Position numbers and translations under genes: made by a program. Source: Macrobrachium rosenbergii (Eukaryota; Arthropoda; Malacostraca; Decapoda; Palaemonidae). Taken from it: 64,000 nucleotides of DNA. The notes below the pieces were generated by a model that saw only the letters and a list, made by a program, of their open reading frames with translations, was not told the origin of the DNA and did no database searches. Within the stretch, counting starts at the first letter, position 1. The number at the start of each line of letters is the position of its first letter. Below, one piece after another: positions 47,667-64,000 of the stretch. The DNA is taken from contig NC_089792.1 in the NCBI RefSeq assembly GCF_040412425.1, positions 18,242,090 to 18,306,089 on the forward strand. Reading direction: 5' to 3'.

Positions 47667-47840
47667 CTGCGCAATTAAATTGCGGCGATTTGCCAATCAC
47701 AACATTAGTACGTCCATATGCCAAAGAAATAGCATAACACAGCCTTTGTAACAGGAGGACGGGAAAAGTTTGTAAACAACCAGTTCCGACTTCTTCCTTG
47801 TTTGCGTGGGATTTGGGGGACGTCAAATTGACGTCAAGTA
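47667..47840 (-). promoter_or_regulatory. Putative DMAP1 promoter and non-coding first exon
   Basis: A strong donor (gcgcag|gtgagc at 47667/47666, minus strand) could splice to the acceptor at 44020 upstream of the DMAP1 ATG. The preceding segment has a CCAAT motif (47692-47697), a full CRE octamer TGACGTCA (47829-47836) and a second GACGTCA (47819-47825). The transcription start cannot be placed from sequence alone. Confidence 0.4.
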
Positions 47841-47899
47841 GTAAGGGATGGGAAGGAGATAACAATTGCACCGGTCGGTGTAACTGGAACATCATCACT

Positions 47900-49380
47900 T
47901 TTCAAACCAGTGACCTGCATTGTAATAAGTATAAAGTAAATTAAAAAATCCATGTTAATGGAATATTTGATGGGCAGGAGGGGATAGCGTTGTTTTTTAT
48001 GCCTGACGGACTGATACTCATAAATATGGTAAGAAAATGATGCAGGGGAAACAGAACTCATGTTACTCCCATACTTGAAAATGTCACTTAAAAATAAACG
48101 AAGAAAAAGTTGCGTTTTCAAATAAAACTAATGTCACGATGACCCGTTTTACTGAACAGATTGATGATCATCCTGCCTCGTGAATAACTGGGACTCAGGC
48201 TCTTAATTTTATCAGGCAATATCTGTATTTTACATTGATGTTAGTGACAGATTAAATTTTCTAATATTTTGATAATGTTTTTTTAAACCACAACTCAAGA
48301 CCTTAGAAGCCAGAAGCAAGTGTCTGCTCAATATTTTTCGTTAATAAATAGAACCGTGGGTAGCCGCGATCAATGCACACCTTGCTCCAGTGGTACCGGT
48401 ACGGACACAATGTATTAGCAGTCAACAGTTATGCTGAGTTGACTCAATCAAACAAGCAACAAATGATATACTATTTCACTCAAATATCTGTAAAAAGTCA
48501 CCTGCGCTGGGCTCTCAGGTCCATACACGATAAATCCACATTCCACACGATATGGCAGTATTAATTTTAAGTTACACCTAGGTAGAAAGTCACAGCTGAA
48601 AACAAGAAGAATCTCCTCTTCAACAAGAAAGCTGACCGAACGAAATTAAAGGCCGTGAATATAATCGTAAAGAAGGAAGAAAAAACTCAGGTATTTGAAA
48701 ATCATATGGCAAGAAATCATGATTTAACCTATTATGCTCAGTAACAGCAAGAGGTTGCAGTGAATTATCGGTATGGAAACATACTAGATATTCCATAAAC
48801 GGGAACAAAGATTTAAAATTACGGAAAATAGGTTTCTCTGGAAAATTTCCGACCATTATACACTTTGTGCGAAGGTGTCAACAAGTCAGAATTGAAAAAT
48901 AAAATCTTGAGGGGAAGAATAGCTATTATGACAAACAAGCGTGAAAAGAATTACTTGCTAAACAGTATGACAGGTAACACAATTCTCATTTGGAATATGT
49001 AAAAAAAAAAAAAAAAAAACTATCTTGTGAAATGAGAAGGGTACTAATGACAAAAGCTACAGAAGAATGGGAAAGTAAAAAATAAAAGAAAACAACTCAA
49101 GTATGGATGCTAATATAAGGGAATAGGTGAGAGAGACAAAATTCAACAAAATGTACAGAGAAGGGGACAAAAGAAATGAAATATAAAGCCAGGTGAAACC
49201 GTTCGCACCGTAGGGAATGATAAAAGACAGCATTTCTTGGCAGAATAATGCCATAAATTGCTAAATATATATATGTTGAAAATGTCGAAATCAAAATTAT
49301 TGCTGTCGAAAAAGGCTAAACACTGCATCAAGAGTTTTATTTCCAAAACTGACGATGACCGTGTGAACCCTGATGCTCTG
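47900..49380. other. Intergenic region right of DMAP1
   Basis: No gene recognised. Short frames (up to 99 codons) lack motifs. An A-run lies near 49003-49019. Confidence 0.5.
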
Positions 49381-49403
49381 CTTCCTCTTCGCCTCTCCCT
49401 CCA

Positions 49404-49569
49404 GATAGACGACGTCCCTGGGGATATTTCCGACAATGGCACCTATGTAGCACAGGCAGTCGTAAGCAGGATAAATGGAGTTGCAGCATCGCTTGTTTGA
49501 AGATCGAGAAGGTTGTGTTAACTGCCAGTTGAATATGGAATTACTTAACAACACCCAGAGCGATGGGTG
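49404..49569 (+). other. Candidate exon of unknown gene
   Basis: A pyrimidine-rich acceptor (gcctctccctccag) precedes 49404, and a strong donor (ggtg|gtaagt) follows 49569. One frame ends at TGA near 49498. A second reading has ATG GGT G immediately before the donor, leaving phase 1, which is the phase the 59056 exon requires. A link to that gene is only a possibility, because no signal peptide would result. Confidence 0.3.
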
Positions 49570-50700
49570 GTAAGTCGTTATCCTCTCGTACCGCCCCCAA
49601 CTCTATTCAGAAACTACCCTCTCGATATTCTATTATTAACTGAGTAAAACCGTTCAGGTGTTCGAAAGTCTTTGTTTTTAACTTTTACAGTAATACAATT
49701 TATTTATTGATATAATTGTGGATTTTTTTTACAAAAACTCCAAAATTGTGATAGCAAATGTTTTGGATGATGAAAACAGTGTCTTGGAAAATATAAACTC
49801 AAAAGTCCCTGGTTAAACACCTGAAAAAAAATTTTTTTGAAAGAAAGTTACAATACAAATGACAAAGTTACAATACAAATGACAAAGAGCAAAAGATATT
49901 AAACATCAAGTCTTTAAATGTTCACTCCAAATCAGAAAACATAAAAAGCAAATTTCTGTCTGTACCTAGCACAATCTATTGATGGGAAATAACAGAAATT
50001 CAGTTTTGGGCAAGAGATGTAGGCTACAGAGCAACAGTATGACCAAAGCACGGGTGAGTTCACATAAGTAATTGCCTCTGTTGGCACAAAATATTACTAT
50101 AAGTTTATGAAGTATTATTTTCCTTTGTAAAAACAAAATGATTATATTTTTTAGAATAAAACCTTTTATTATCTGTATGTTTTTTCCTCACGTTACTTTA
50201 TTAAAACTTTCATAGTCATTTACATTTTTTAGTCAAATATATGTTTGGTTTTGCCAAAACTTACTAATCACTAGCATTTTAATGCAATTCCTTAAAACAA
50301 TTTTTTTCGGGCTCTTTCGTAATTTTCAGCTCAGTGGTCTAAAACTAAAAATATTTTTTTCCTCTCGTTGACTTATCTGTCAATAAATATGCAAACACAA
50401 ACCATTCTCCGGCCGAATGTAGTCCGCCTAATTGTGTTTTTCAGCTTTTACTATAAAAAAAGGATGGATGTAATTTGTCGCTATTTGCGCAAGATAAACA
50501 TGACAAAAGGCGCCGGCATTGTCGTGCCAATGTTTGTTTTACTCTTGAATGAACAATGTACGCGTCATCGATCGGAGCCTTGAAAGACGAGTGCATCTGA
50601 TCACGGTCTATAAACGCTATAGTACATGGAGTAATGGTAACTATGATCATATATTCCACCACGTAGCGTCTTGTTGGAAACACAGATACGGTAGGACTAC
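49570..50700. other. AT-rich intergenic region
   Basis: No gene or element recognised apart from a 20-bp tandem pair 'aaagttacaatacaaatgac' at about 49844 and 49864. Confidence 0.5.
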
Positions 50701-50715
50701 AGTAACACACGCACA

Positions 50716-50752
50716 GACGCGCGCGCGCGCTCACACATATTTATACATACAT

Positions 50753-50842
<90 letters not shown>
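50716..50842. repeat. Compound (GC)n-(CA)n-(TA)n microsatellite
   Basis: A short CG run is followed by (CA)n and then about 70 bp of (TA)n. Open frames over it are artefacts of repeat translation. Confidence 0.95.
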
Positions 50843-50847
<5 letters not shown>

Positions 50848-51128
50848 GTGATGATTAGATTTTTAGACTTTATCCGGGTGCGTAAGTGTCCTCACTGGAA
50901 CGTTTTGTGCGTTGGTTAGATTCCTGCCATGGAAAGTGAAATTCACCTCGTTGATTTCTTTCAGTTTTACAGTAACCTTGTGGTGATAACCATATCCAAA
51001 AACAGTTTGAGGATATCGGGAAGGTAAGAGAATACACGTATAGTGAAGGCGACATGTAGATTATATATACATATACGTATGTATATATATTACTAACAGG
51101 ACTTGATTCAAACTGCATGGTATCTAAT

Positions 51129-51345
51129 GGAGTATTTATTCAGAAAAAGTTACAAGCTTTCTTGGACAAACAGTCATTATCAAGTATCCGTCAATGACCG
51201 GACGAGTAGTCCAGCTGTATTTATATCTGTGGGCTGGACTACGCGTCTGGTCATTGTACGATACTTGATAATGAGGACTGTTTAAATCCAAGAAAGCCAG
51301 TTTGAATGAGGTCCTTTTCTGAATAAATACTAATGCATTAGAATA
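51129..51345. mobile_element. Hairpin element of about 215 bp between TA arrays
   Basis: The left arm 'gtatttattcagaaaaagtt', 'gctttcttggacaaacagtc', 'attatcaagtatccgtcaat' pairs with the right arm 'gtacgatacttgataatgag', 'gactgtttaaatccaagaaa', 'ccttttctgaataaatac'. The loop is short (about 30 bp). It is flanked by TA-rich microsatellites on both sides. Confidence 0.85.
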
Positions 51346-51417
51346 ACATCCAGTTTGAATGAGGTTAATGTATATAATTATATAATACACAGAATAACTG
51401 TGTATGTGATAAAGTTA

Positions 51418-51815
<398 letters not shown>

Positions 51816-52580
51816 TTATATACATATACTCGTAGACCTTGGTCTTTAGCCTTGAAGTTTATAGAAATAAAAACTACTTTTATATATGAAGGATTTCAAA
51901 TAATCATTGATGTATTTTACCAGCGTGATGAAGACGTACCTTAATTTATCATTATTATTCATCCAAATGTCTGTAACGATTACCGACGGAGCAATTGACG
52001 GACATTTCGAAAACTTTAAGTGATAAATTTGACATCAAATATCGTAACTTGACCAAACACTGAATAATAAAGACGGAGTATGAAACTTTTGCCAACAATT
52101 TGCCCATTTATGACACCAAAAGAATGTTTTTTTCTATGCAAATCGCTAACAAATTGACAATTAACATACCTTTCGTCTTCTTAAAAGAAAAAAAAAATCA
52201 TTATTCGTATTGCTGCTGTTATCAGAAGGTTAGAACTTTCTGTGGTACGAAGACATCATCAACAGCCTAACAGATCCAGGCGAGGCGATTTTCGGAACAA
52301 ACTTGAAGTGTTTTCCCTTTCTGGATGTAAGTTATCACTGTCTGATAAATTGGCTATTATTCAAACTGTTTTTAAAGGTTCTCTTGATTATCAAAACTCA
52401 AGTTCAGGCAGATCTGTTTCGAATTCACCATTCATATCTAAAATGCTAGAAAACGCAACTATTGATGTTACGCAAGTTCGTTTTCGGTTTTGTTCGCGAT
52501 AAATAAATCAATCATAAGGTGAGTGTCAGAGTGTTCATATCCCAGTATTTCATTGGTATAATATTCATTCGGAAAGAGTT
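51816..52580. other. Intergenic, possible LINE 5' part
   Basis: The 86-codon plus frame at 52242-52502 (SLSGCKLSLSDKLAIIQTVF) has no motif I recognise. Since it directly precedes the LINE RT relic in the same orientation, it may be part of that element. Confidence 0.4.
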
Positions 52581-52589
52581 GAAGCTTTG

Positions 52590-53650
52590 CCGGATCGTCA
52601 GTCAGTGTACTGGAAGTTATATTTCATGGCGCCCAGCGCTTGCTCGTTTTTTTGTGTGGCTTTCGATACAATCGTGCCTGAACTATTACTAAATGATGTG
52701 CAATCCACTGAGATTGTTGATGAAATCTTTGAGCATTTGGAAGACAACTTGCGAAAGAAAGTTCCTTACATAGTTTAGAAATTCCTTTTAACCTTCTGAG
52801 ACCTTGAGAAGAATACCCAGGGGTTGTGCACTAGGTCTAGTCCTATTCAGTATTTACTTGAGTAGTTTATTTAAAATATGCACAGAGAAAAGGGATGAAG
52901 TTCAAACTGTTTGTGGAGGACAATCAATTTTATTTCGCCATTGAGGACACAAATGAGAAACTAAACACCTTTCTTAATGGTGTTATGGAATGGAAAACAT
53001 TTAAACTTAAAACGATCGAAAATTAGCTTGAATTTTAATTATCGAGAAAGAAAAAAGTAACGGAGTTTTTGTGATATCCAGATTAATAATAATAGTGATA
53101 TGTTTCAGGTAATTCAGATAAATAACATTGCATGGGTTATAGGATATCACTTTAGAAATACTGATTTACTGAGTTATTGCATCAATGATAGAGTGGACTA
53201 CCGTAATTTAATCTATGATATGATAATTTACTAAGTAGATCGACATGACCAATAATGGAAGTGCACATCCGGAAAGCAATAAACCTTTATTGTTTGAATT
53301 GTACTAACTGCCTGTTGAAGCTAGAATAACGTTTGAAATATGTTTTGACTCATCAAGGTTTCTAGACTGGATATCCAAAGTACTGTATTTAAGGGAATTA
53401 CTTTACAAAGCTCAGACAACGTTAGCTACTGATGGCTTCAAGATATCAGCCAGGATTTTTTTCGAACGTTGGTTTTACAGTTTTTAAGTTTGTCTATAGT
53501 ATCAAGACTGTACAGTAAGCTGTCACTTGAGATCGTGAAGACTGAAGATATTAAGATTTTCAAGGAGAAAGTGAAAAGTTCTCATTCTCGGAGTATTCGG
53601 CTAAGATTTGACCCTTTATATGGAATATACCACACGATTGTTTGAAGATG
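52590..53650 (+). pseudogene. CR1/jockey-type LINE RT relic
   Basis: Successive plus-strand blocks are VAFDTIVPELLLNDV (about 52660; equivalent to SAAFDTVDHxLLL), RRIPRGCALGLVLFSIYL (about 52812; GVPQGxVLGPxLF), and KLFVEDNQFYFAIEDTNEKL (about 52898; KLFADDTQxY). EWKTFKLK and a C-terminal LSRLYSKLSLEIVKTEDIKI (about 53500; LxNxLPxEIR) follow. YADD is replaced by FVED and many stops intervene, so it is ancient and inactive. Confidence 0.75.
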
Positions 53651-53763
53651 TCTGCTTAGAGAAGTATATGGCAAATAAATATGCTTGTCTTACTGAGAAC
53701 CTTCGCTGGAGTGGGACGAGATAAAGAAACCAACAGATAACAGGCAAATAAATTAAGGTTGTC

Positions 53764-53946
53764 TTTCGGCCGTAAGTCATTTAGGCCTTCGCACGTTTAC
53801 GTGCAAAATGGACGCCGGGACCAGCCCCTTGGGGATGATAAAACATAAAATAATAACGGTAAATACCATAAACATAACGGAAAACCATAAACATAACGTC
53901 TTACATTGTTTTGGATGTTACGGCCTAAGTGACTTACGGCCGAAAC
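53764..53946. mobile_element. MITE of about 180 bp
   Basis: The terminal inverted repeat 'tttcggccgtaagtcattta' plus 'ggcc' at the left is matched by 'ggcctaagtgacttacggcc' plus 'gaaa' at the right. The interior has two 'ccataaacataacg' repeats and no coding capacity. Confidence 0.85.
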
Positions 53947-54231
53947 GACCAGGACCTCACTCACATACCTAGTTATATGTTCAGTGTAAGTAGAGCGACA
54001 ATTAGCTTCATAAGGAGTATAGTTACATGTGTCTGGGTATGTGGGGAGAATTTACAAAATATTTTTCAATTGTCATCCAAGGCTGATTATAAAAGTTCGA
54101 ATTACAGCTCCTCTTAATTCTTCTTCTATCTTTCAGGTTGTGACAGGAGCAGATGATGCTTTCAAGCTTATTTGTGATATATTTGTCTTTGTCAGTTGGA
54201 CAGATATCTGGAGGTAAGTAAAAATGCGTGG

Positions 54232-54234
<3 letters not shown>

Positions 54235-54288
<54 letters not shown>

Positions 54289-54430
54289 GAAGGAGTCCCT
54301 CTCTGAGGCAAACTTCATTGAAAAGAATGCCACTGTGTATGGCGTTGAGCTTATATTTCGCCTTCTGAACTTGGCGCATAAGTTTCTTCGTTTCAGCAGG
54401 TGAATTATAAAACAGCTGTCCGAAGTTCAT
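54235..54430 (-). pseudogene. Fragment of a conserved retroelement frame beside (ATT)n
   Basis: The minus strand encodes MNFGQLFYNSPAETKKLMRQ then KAKYKLNAIHSGILFNEVCL and REGLL, after which the frame runs into an (AAT)n array at 54236-54288. The 'L-x-F-x-x-x-C-x-x-x-x-L-(I/L)P' style resembles the region preceding RT in Penelope-like elements, but this is from memory and weak. Confidence 0.35.
54236..54288. repeat. (ATT)n microsatellite
   Basis: About 17 perfect trinucleotide units. Confidence 0.95.
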
Positions 54431-54767
54431 TTATTATTCGGCGCTTCAGTAGACCTTGCTATTATTGAAAGAGGTGATTGTACTATTATCAGTGGATTAT
54501 TGCTTATAAAAATTGAGGCGTATATGCTATACACATTCTCTTGCTATAAGGCGTGAACTTTGTGTTGTGGTGTTGTTCTTAGAACACAAAAGAATAAGTC
54601 TCATGTGTGCTGTGACCTACAAGCCGTAGGGCCCTTCTTGGAAACAAATTAGTTATATGTTGTCAGTTTGTTTGGAAAAATAGGTAAACTATAAGATATT
54701 AACTCGTTCTTGGAAACCTTGCACAATGCCAATGCCAAGTTGTGTTCGCTTCCTAAAACAAACAAGT

Positions 54768-55044
54768 AAAAAATGGGCCGAAGTTTCTTCAGTGCAACCG
54801 AGTTTTCTGTGCAGCGTATAATGCCACGGCCCATGAAACTCTCAGCATGTGCTGTTGGCACCTATTTGGCTAACTTTAACATTAAATAAAATAAAAACTA
54901 CTGAGGCTGATTGGGGGTGGATGATCAACATGCCAATTTGCAGCCCTCTAGCCTTAGTAGTTTTTCAGCTCTGAGGGCGGATAGACGTGCGGACGGACAG
55001 ACAAATAGCCATCTCAACAGTTTTCTTTTACAGAAAACTAAAAT
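54768..55044. mobile_element. Abundant decapod-type dispersed repeat
   Basis: Contains 'ggccgaagtttcttc', 'gttttctgtgcagcgtataa', 'acggcccatgaaactctcag' and 'aaaactactgaggctg', paired with 'agccttagtagtttttc', then 'ggacggacagacaaatagcc' and 'acagaaaactaaaa'. I recognise this arrangement as a short repeat frequent in decapod genomes. Internal palindromy (actactgaggct/agccttagtagt) suggests a foldback MITE. Confidence 0.6.
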
Positions 55045-56748
55045 ATGCAGAATCCCTGTCACACGTCAATGAATGGGGTACTTTGCATGGATATCTATAA
55101 GCTAAATTTAACCTCTGAAATAATTTCTTTTGAGTAATTGCTAAATTCCCTAAAAAGGGCTTGGTTCAACAACTGGAAAGTGGTTAGAAGTATTTTTACC
55201 TCACCTGAGCCGAAGTTCAAGTGGGCTTTTCTAATCAGTTTGTCTGACGTCTGTGTCTGGGAAAGAATTTTCACATTTTCGATTTCCCCAGGATCACCGG
55301 ATCATTTTCAATCACACTTCGATAATGCATCCTATGGTAAAGGGGATGTAGTGCAGATTCAAATTTGTTGAAAACTGGCCGAAGGGTCCAGGATGGGGAA
55401 CAATAGTCTACAATGAAATATGTTAGGAAAAATCTTGACCTACTGAGGGATTCAGAACCGATGAAGGACGGTTTTTCAGCAACAACTTTTATCAAAGCAT
55501 CGGATAAAGCTGAAAGTTGGCAAGTGTATATTTTATAACCCTACCTAATTTTTTGGTTTATTTAGAGCCTAAGTTCGATAGTTTTGATATTTATAGAGTA
55601 AAATGAAGTCACTCAATGCCTTTGTGAGAAAATCACAGACAAGGATTCTAAAACAATTCGTGACGTAAACATATGACGTCATAATACTCTTCGCCCATAC
55701 ACCAGGTAGGCGGTGAATGGATTTCTTAAATGCTTAAAGAATTTAGGCTTCGACAAATTCGATAATGGCCAGCAGGATATGGAATTGTCCCCGTGGTTGC
55801 AAGACTGCATTTGTGCTAAGGCTTACCACTTTGTATTGAAGCTTAGAGAAGACCTGTGGCAAGATTTACTCTGGAGTGTGAATAGGTAATTATTTCTATG
55901 GTGGGTAATGGTTACTTGACCGCCCCAAAAGTGCGGGCAGGAGCTGTTAGACAACACGTCATTTTGAGGAAGAGTACTTGAAATCGGACATTATCCATGA
56001 GAGCGTGGGACCAGTCATTATTGATCTCGCTAGCGACGATGAAAACGTGGATGATGACCTCCTCCTCGAGTGACGACGACGAAGACATTTTGTAAATTAA
56101 TTATGTATAGTGTTAGATGTTTTATTTGTACCTCTAAAACATATCTATTAAAACACAGTGATTATAACAATATGTTCCTCATTCAAACTGATTTCAATAT
56201 ATTTTCCTTTCCATGCATATCAATATAAATCGTGTTACATTTGATTGATATTGAAGCAGGTAAATAATAGCTTGAGCTTGCCCTCAAAATCTTGACTCCT
56301 ACCAGTACCTTTTATTTGCAGCTGGGTATACAAGCGCTGTTTAGGTGTTATATGATATAAATAAAAAACCAAGAAAAATAACAATGGGTTACATTAACTG
56401 AAATAAAACAATGGCGTTGACTTTACAACTCTAACAATTGAGGAAATGAGGCATCATTGCTTTTCATTTAAATTCTACTTCTAGTGACCGCTCCTGACAT
56501 GCTGCAAACAGAAGGCTATAGTGTCAAAACCTGAGATAAACAAAATGGATTGTCTTTTATTTCCCGCCCTGAATAGATGTAGATCTAACAAATGAGCTAT
56601 AGACTGGTTCATTATGTGGATGAACTACTTGCACTGAATTATTTGTAAAGTAGAAACAATACGAATATCAAGAAAATGGAAGAAATCCAAGCTAACAACT
56701 TAGTCCTAACAACTGCTGTGGAAGTTGCAATGAAACCTCCACAAAATA

Positions 56749-56750
56749 AA

Positions 56751-56822
<72 letters not shown>
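56749..56822. repeat. (AAT)n microsatellite
   Basis: About 24 trinucleotide units inside the 2-kb inverted-repeat element. The poly-Asn and poly-Leu frames over it are artefacts. Confidence 0.95.
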
Positions 56823-56823
<1 letters not shown>

Positions 56824-57159
56824 TTATTGAGAATGATAATGCTATCAAGGGGACGATGACAAATCCTGCTCGCCATCATTGATATCGCTGAAGCCTTGTA
56901 TGGGTATTAAAATGGGCCAAGAGAGACAAGGTCTACCCAATTGGATGTCGTTGCCTCCTGCCTGGAGTAACTATGTAGGCGATGACATATCTTCGAGGTA
57001 CATGCTCATTGCGGCAATTCACCTGCTGATGCAATAAGGAAGTAGACAAAGCTCCACCTACATGGGATATTTGGGGGAAAGTGAGCAAACCTTCCCTTTC
57101 TCTTGGTCTTGGGTGCTAATATCAATTAGTGAATATGCCATCGCCAAGTGGGCAGATCC

Positions 57160-57204
57160 ACAGTGAAGAGACGTTTTCCCCATATGTAAACTTCTCTTCA
57201 CTGT
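57160..57204. repeat. 45-bp hairpin
   Basis: A 17-nt stem 'acagtgaagagacgttt' pairs with 'aaacttctcttcactgt' (one mismatch) around an 11-nt loop. Confidence 0.75.
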
Positions 57205-57466
57205 ATATGGATATATATGACGTCATAGGTTAACGTCATTATTGTGTTCAAAACCCTTACCTGCGATTTTGATGGCTCTGGCATAGAAACCCACTTTTAC
57301 TCTGGTAAGTACCAGAACTATTGAACTTAGGTAGTAAATAACACTTGCAATAATTAGGTAGGGTTATAAAATATACACTTGCCAACTTTCACCTTTATCC
57401 GATGCTTTGATAAAAGGTGTTGCCGAAAAACCGTGTTTCATCGGCTCTGAATCCCATAGTAGGTGG

Positions 57467-58595
57467 CTTACGTGAGCAGTGTGGCCCATGGTCGCTTGTT
57501 ATAGAAAATGACAAGTGCAGGCTTCACTCACAGATACCCTTTCAACTTCCATGCCGCTGACTAATCTTGGTTTTAGTGGCAGGTTTTGTCTCCCTAGTTG
57601 AAACTAATTAGCATCCTCCAATACTGGAGTTTAGTCAACTGTTTTTTGTGTATAAACTGTTATAAGAGACGCTTTTAGACAGACATAACGTTCTGTGATA
57701 AGCTTTTGCATTACACAATACTCTTGGTACTAACAGATCTTGACTATGTGCCTCAAAGGTTTCTTACAAAGGGGGTTGCCGGCCTTCAGCTACTTACAGA
57801 CAAATACACTAAAACCAAGTAAAGTAGTTGAGAGATCACTACCAGTAATGGAACCTTGCAGAAGACAAATATAAGGCGTACCTGCGTCATTTTGCTCCTT
57901 AGACAAGATGATATTGTATAGGGGACTGGTTGTTAAACTAATAGGTACCAATTTCAAGGATAAACTGCTGTAAAAAAAATGTTATAATATTTTATATTTG
58001 AAAAGACTTTTATAAGGAATCTTCACAACACACTAAACCTCCACCATAACTAAATATGAAACAGAACAAAGTGTTTTGTGGTACGAACGGGTGCTCGCAT
58101 TTTAGGGAGGTCCATTTGTAAGTCGGTAGGTCCTAGTCACAACGACATTTAAGATTTTAGTGGCAAAGAGTTTGGTTCGTTTTTACTCTCTGTAACCCAC
58201 TAATGAAGATTCCACTCCTTTCAGGCTACAGTGTATTAACACACCACTATATATATCCATTATAAGTTAAAAGGCAGAGAGGACTGAGGGCATAAATCAG
58301 CAGGAAAAATGAATCCATCCTTCACAAACGGAGAGCTACTTGTCTTTTCAGTGGGAAGGAAGGGCTGTTAGGTATACAATGCTAACAACCTCACATCTTG
58401 AGTAAATAGAAACATATCGAAGGGAATGCAGTACTTATCATTTTTATAAAGTAGTTTAATGGGACAATTGAGTCATTTCTATAATTATATCGGAGGAATC
58501 GAAACGTTTTGCGCTAGAGAGGGGCGGAAGTTGAAGCAAGGTAAATTTAAAGAAGTTAGACAGCTAGGTGGGAATAGACCAAAGAAAAAAGTATA
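57467..58595. other. Intergenic region before the SINE
   Basis: No gene recognised. I looked for a signal-peptide exon of the downstream channel-like gene and did not find a convincing one. Confidence 0.5.
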
Positions 58596-58597
58596 TC

Positions 58598-58845
58598 TTA
58601 GTTTAACCAGACCACTGAGGAGCTGATTAACAGCTCTCCTAGGGCTGGCCCGAAGGATTAGATTTATTTTACGTGGCTAAGAACCAACTGGTTACCTAGC
58701 AACGGGACCTACAGCTTGTTGTGAAATCCGAACCACATTATGACGAGAAATGAATTTCTATCACCAGAGATAAATCCCTCTAATTCTTCATTGGCCGGTC
58801 GGAAAGTCGAACGCTGGGCCAACAGCCAATGAAGAACTGATAGAC
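58598..58845 (-). mobile_element. Decapod-type SINE
   Basis: On the plus strand it reads 'gtttaaccagaccactgagg', 'ctcctagggctggcccgaag', 'ttattttacgtggctaagaa', 'ttacctagcaacgggaccta', 'atgaatttctatcaccagag' and 'ttcttcattggccggtcgga'. On the minus strand the head contains 'cgttcgactttcc', resembling a tRNA-type B box, hence the minus orientation. I recognise this as a dispersed repeat common in decapods. The head end is palindromic (ttcttcattggc/gccaatgaagaa), which may mark truncation. Confidence 0.6.
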
Positions 58846-58896
58846 CAAAGAGAACGGATATATAAATATAATATATAGAGAACGGATATATATAAT

Positions 58897-58909
<13 letters not shown>

Positions 58910-58972
<63 letters not shown>
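58910..58972. repeat. (CA)n-(TA)n microsatellite
   Basis: Compound array following the SINE and ending about 85 bp before the first exon of the channel-like gene. Confidence 0.95.
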
Positions 58973-58974
<2 letters not shown>

Positions 58975-59055
58975 ATAAGCACATACACATATATACACAT
59001 ATTTATTTACATATACATAAGATAAAACTTCACATCAGTTCTTTTTAATCTACAG

Positions 59056-64000
<4,945 letters not shown>

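Larger units (their letters stand above)
55438..57466. mobile_element. 2.0-kb element with about 150-bp terminal inverted repeats
   Basis: The left arm 55438-55592 ('gattcagaaccgatgaagga', 'tcaaagcatcggataaagct', 'tggcaagtgtatattttata', 'accctacctaat') is the reverse complement of 57317-57466 with roughly 85% agreement in the outer 110 bp. The interior has short coding-like pieces (ELSPWLQDCICAKAYHFVLK near 55780-55840; an acidic C-terminus PVIIDLASDDENVDDDLLLE ending at TGA near 56071) but no named transposase. An (AAT)n array sits at 56749-56822. Confidence 0.75.

Noticed and set aside
49258..49500. 80-codon plus-strand frame as a complete gene
   Set aside because: No recognised domain; the frame crosses a good splice acceptor, so at most part of it is exon.
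56639..56882. Poly-Leu and poly-Asn frames
   Set aside because: Translations of the (AAT)n array.

Overview
The window is eukaryotic nuclear DNA, most likely from a decapod crustacean. It holds intron-rich genes with GT-AG splicing, long (TA)n, (CA)n, (CT)n and (AAT)n arrays, and a dense load of decayed transposons. Several short repeats (58.60-58.84 kb, 54.77-55.04 kb, the 9.4 and 20 kb foldbacks) resemble families I remember from shrimp, prawn and crayfish genomes. I see no operon, CRISPR array, rRNA or tRNA gene.

Layout. 0.36-2.85 kb: two tandem 5'-truncated copies of a LINE with a restriction-like endonuclease (R4/Dong-like), sitting in (TAA)n. 2.85-5.76 kb: a minus-strand LINE with an APE endonuclease and a CR1/jockey-type reverse transcriptase. 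5.8-10.2 kb: no gene, ending in a foldback element. 10.24-14.74 kb: a complete but mutated pogo/Tigger element with TA target duplication, whose transposase gene continues into an array of about ten mini-exon/intron modules. 15.0-20.2 kb: a decayed region bounded by inverted foldback sequences and containing a DIRS-like RT relic.

20.3-47.8 kb is dominated by one minus-strand gene, DMAP1 (TIP60/NuA4 and SRCAP/SWR1 subunit). Nine coding exons give an uninterrupted 452-residue protein. A 5' noncoding exon (about 47.7 kb) and a spliced 3' UTR exon (about 20.3-20.55 kb) are inferred. Its introns hold a Ty3/gypsy relic within a 4.1-kb inverted-arm structure, piggyBac, DIRS and LINE relics, Tigger-like MITEs and a 21-bp minisatellite next to the last coding exon.

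48-59 kb carries hairpin elements, a LINE relic, a 2-kb element with about 150-bp inverted ends, a SINE and long microsatellites.

59.06-64.0 kb: a plus-strand gene running off the window end. Its exons encode, in order, a pentraxin-like domain, a C-type-lectin-like domain, an unassigned domain, an LDL-receptor class A module and the start of a Cys-loop receptor ligand-binding domain. This chimeric ligand-gated-channel architecture is the strongest candidate for unusual biology here; the Tigger exon array is second.
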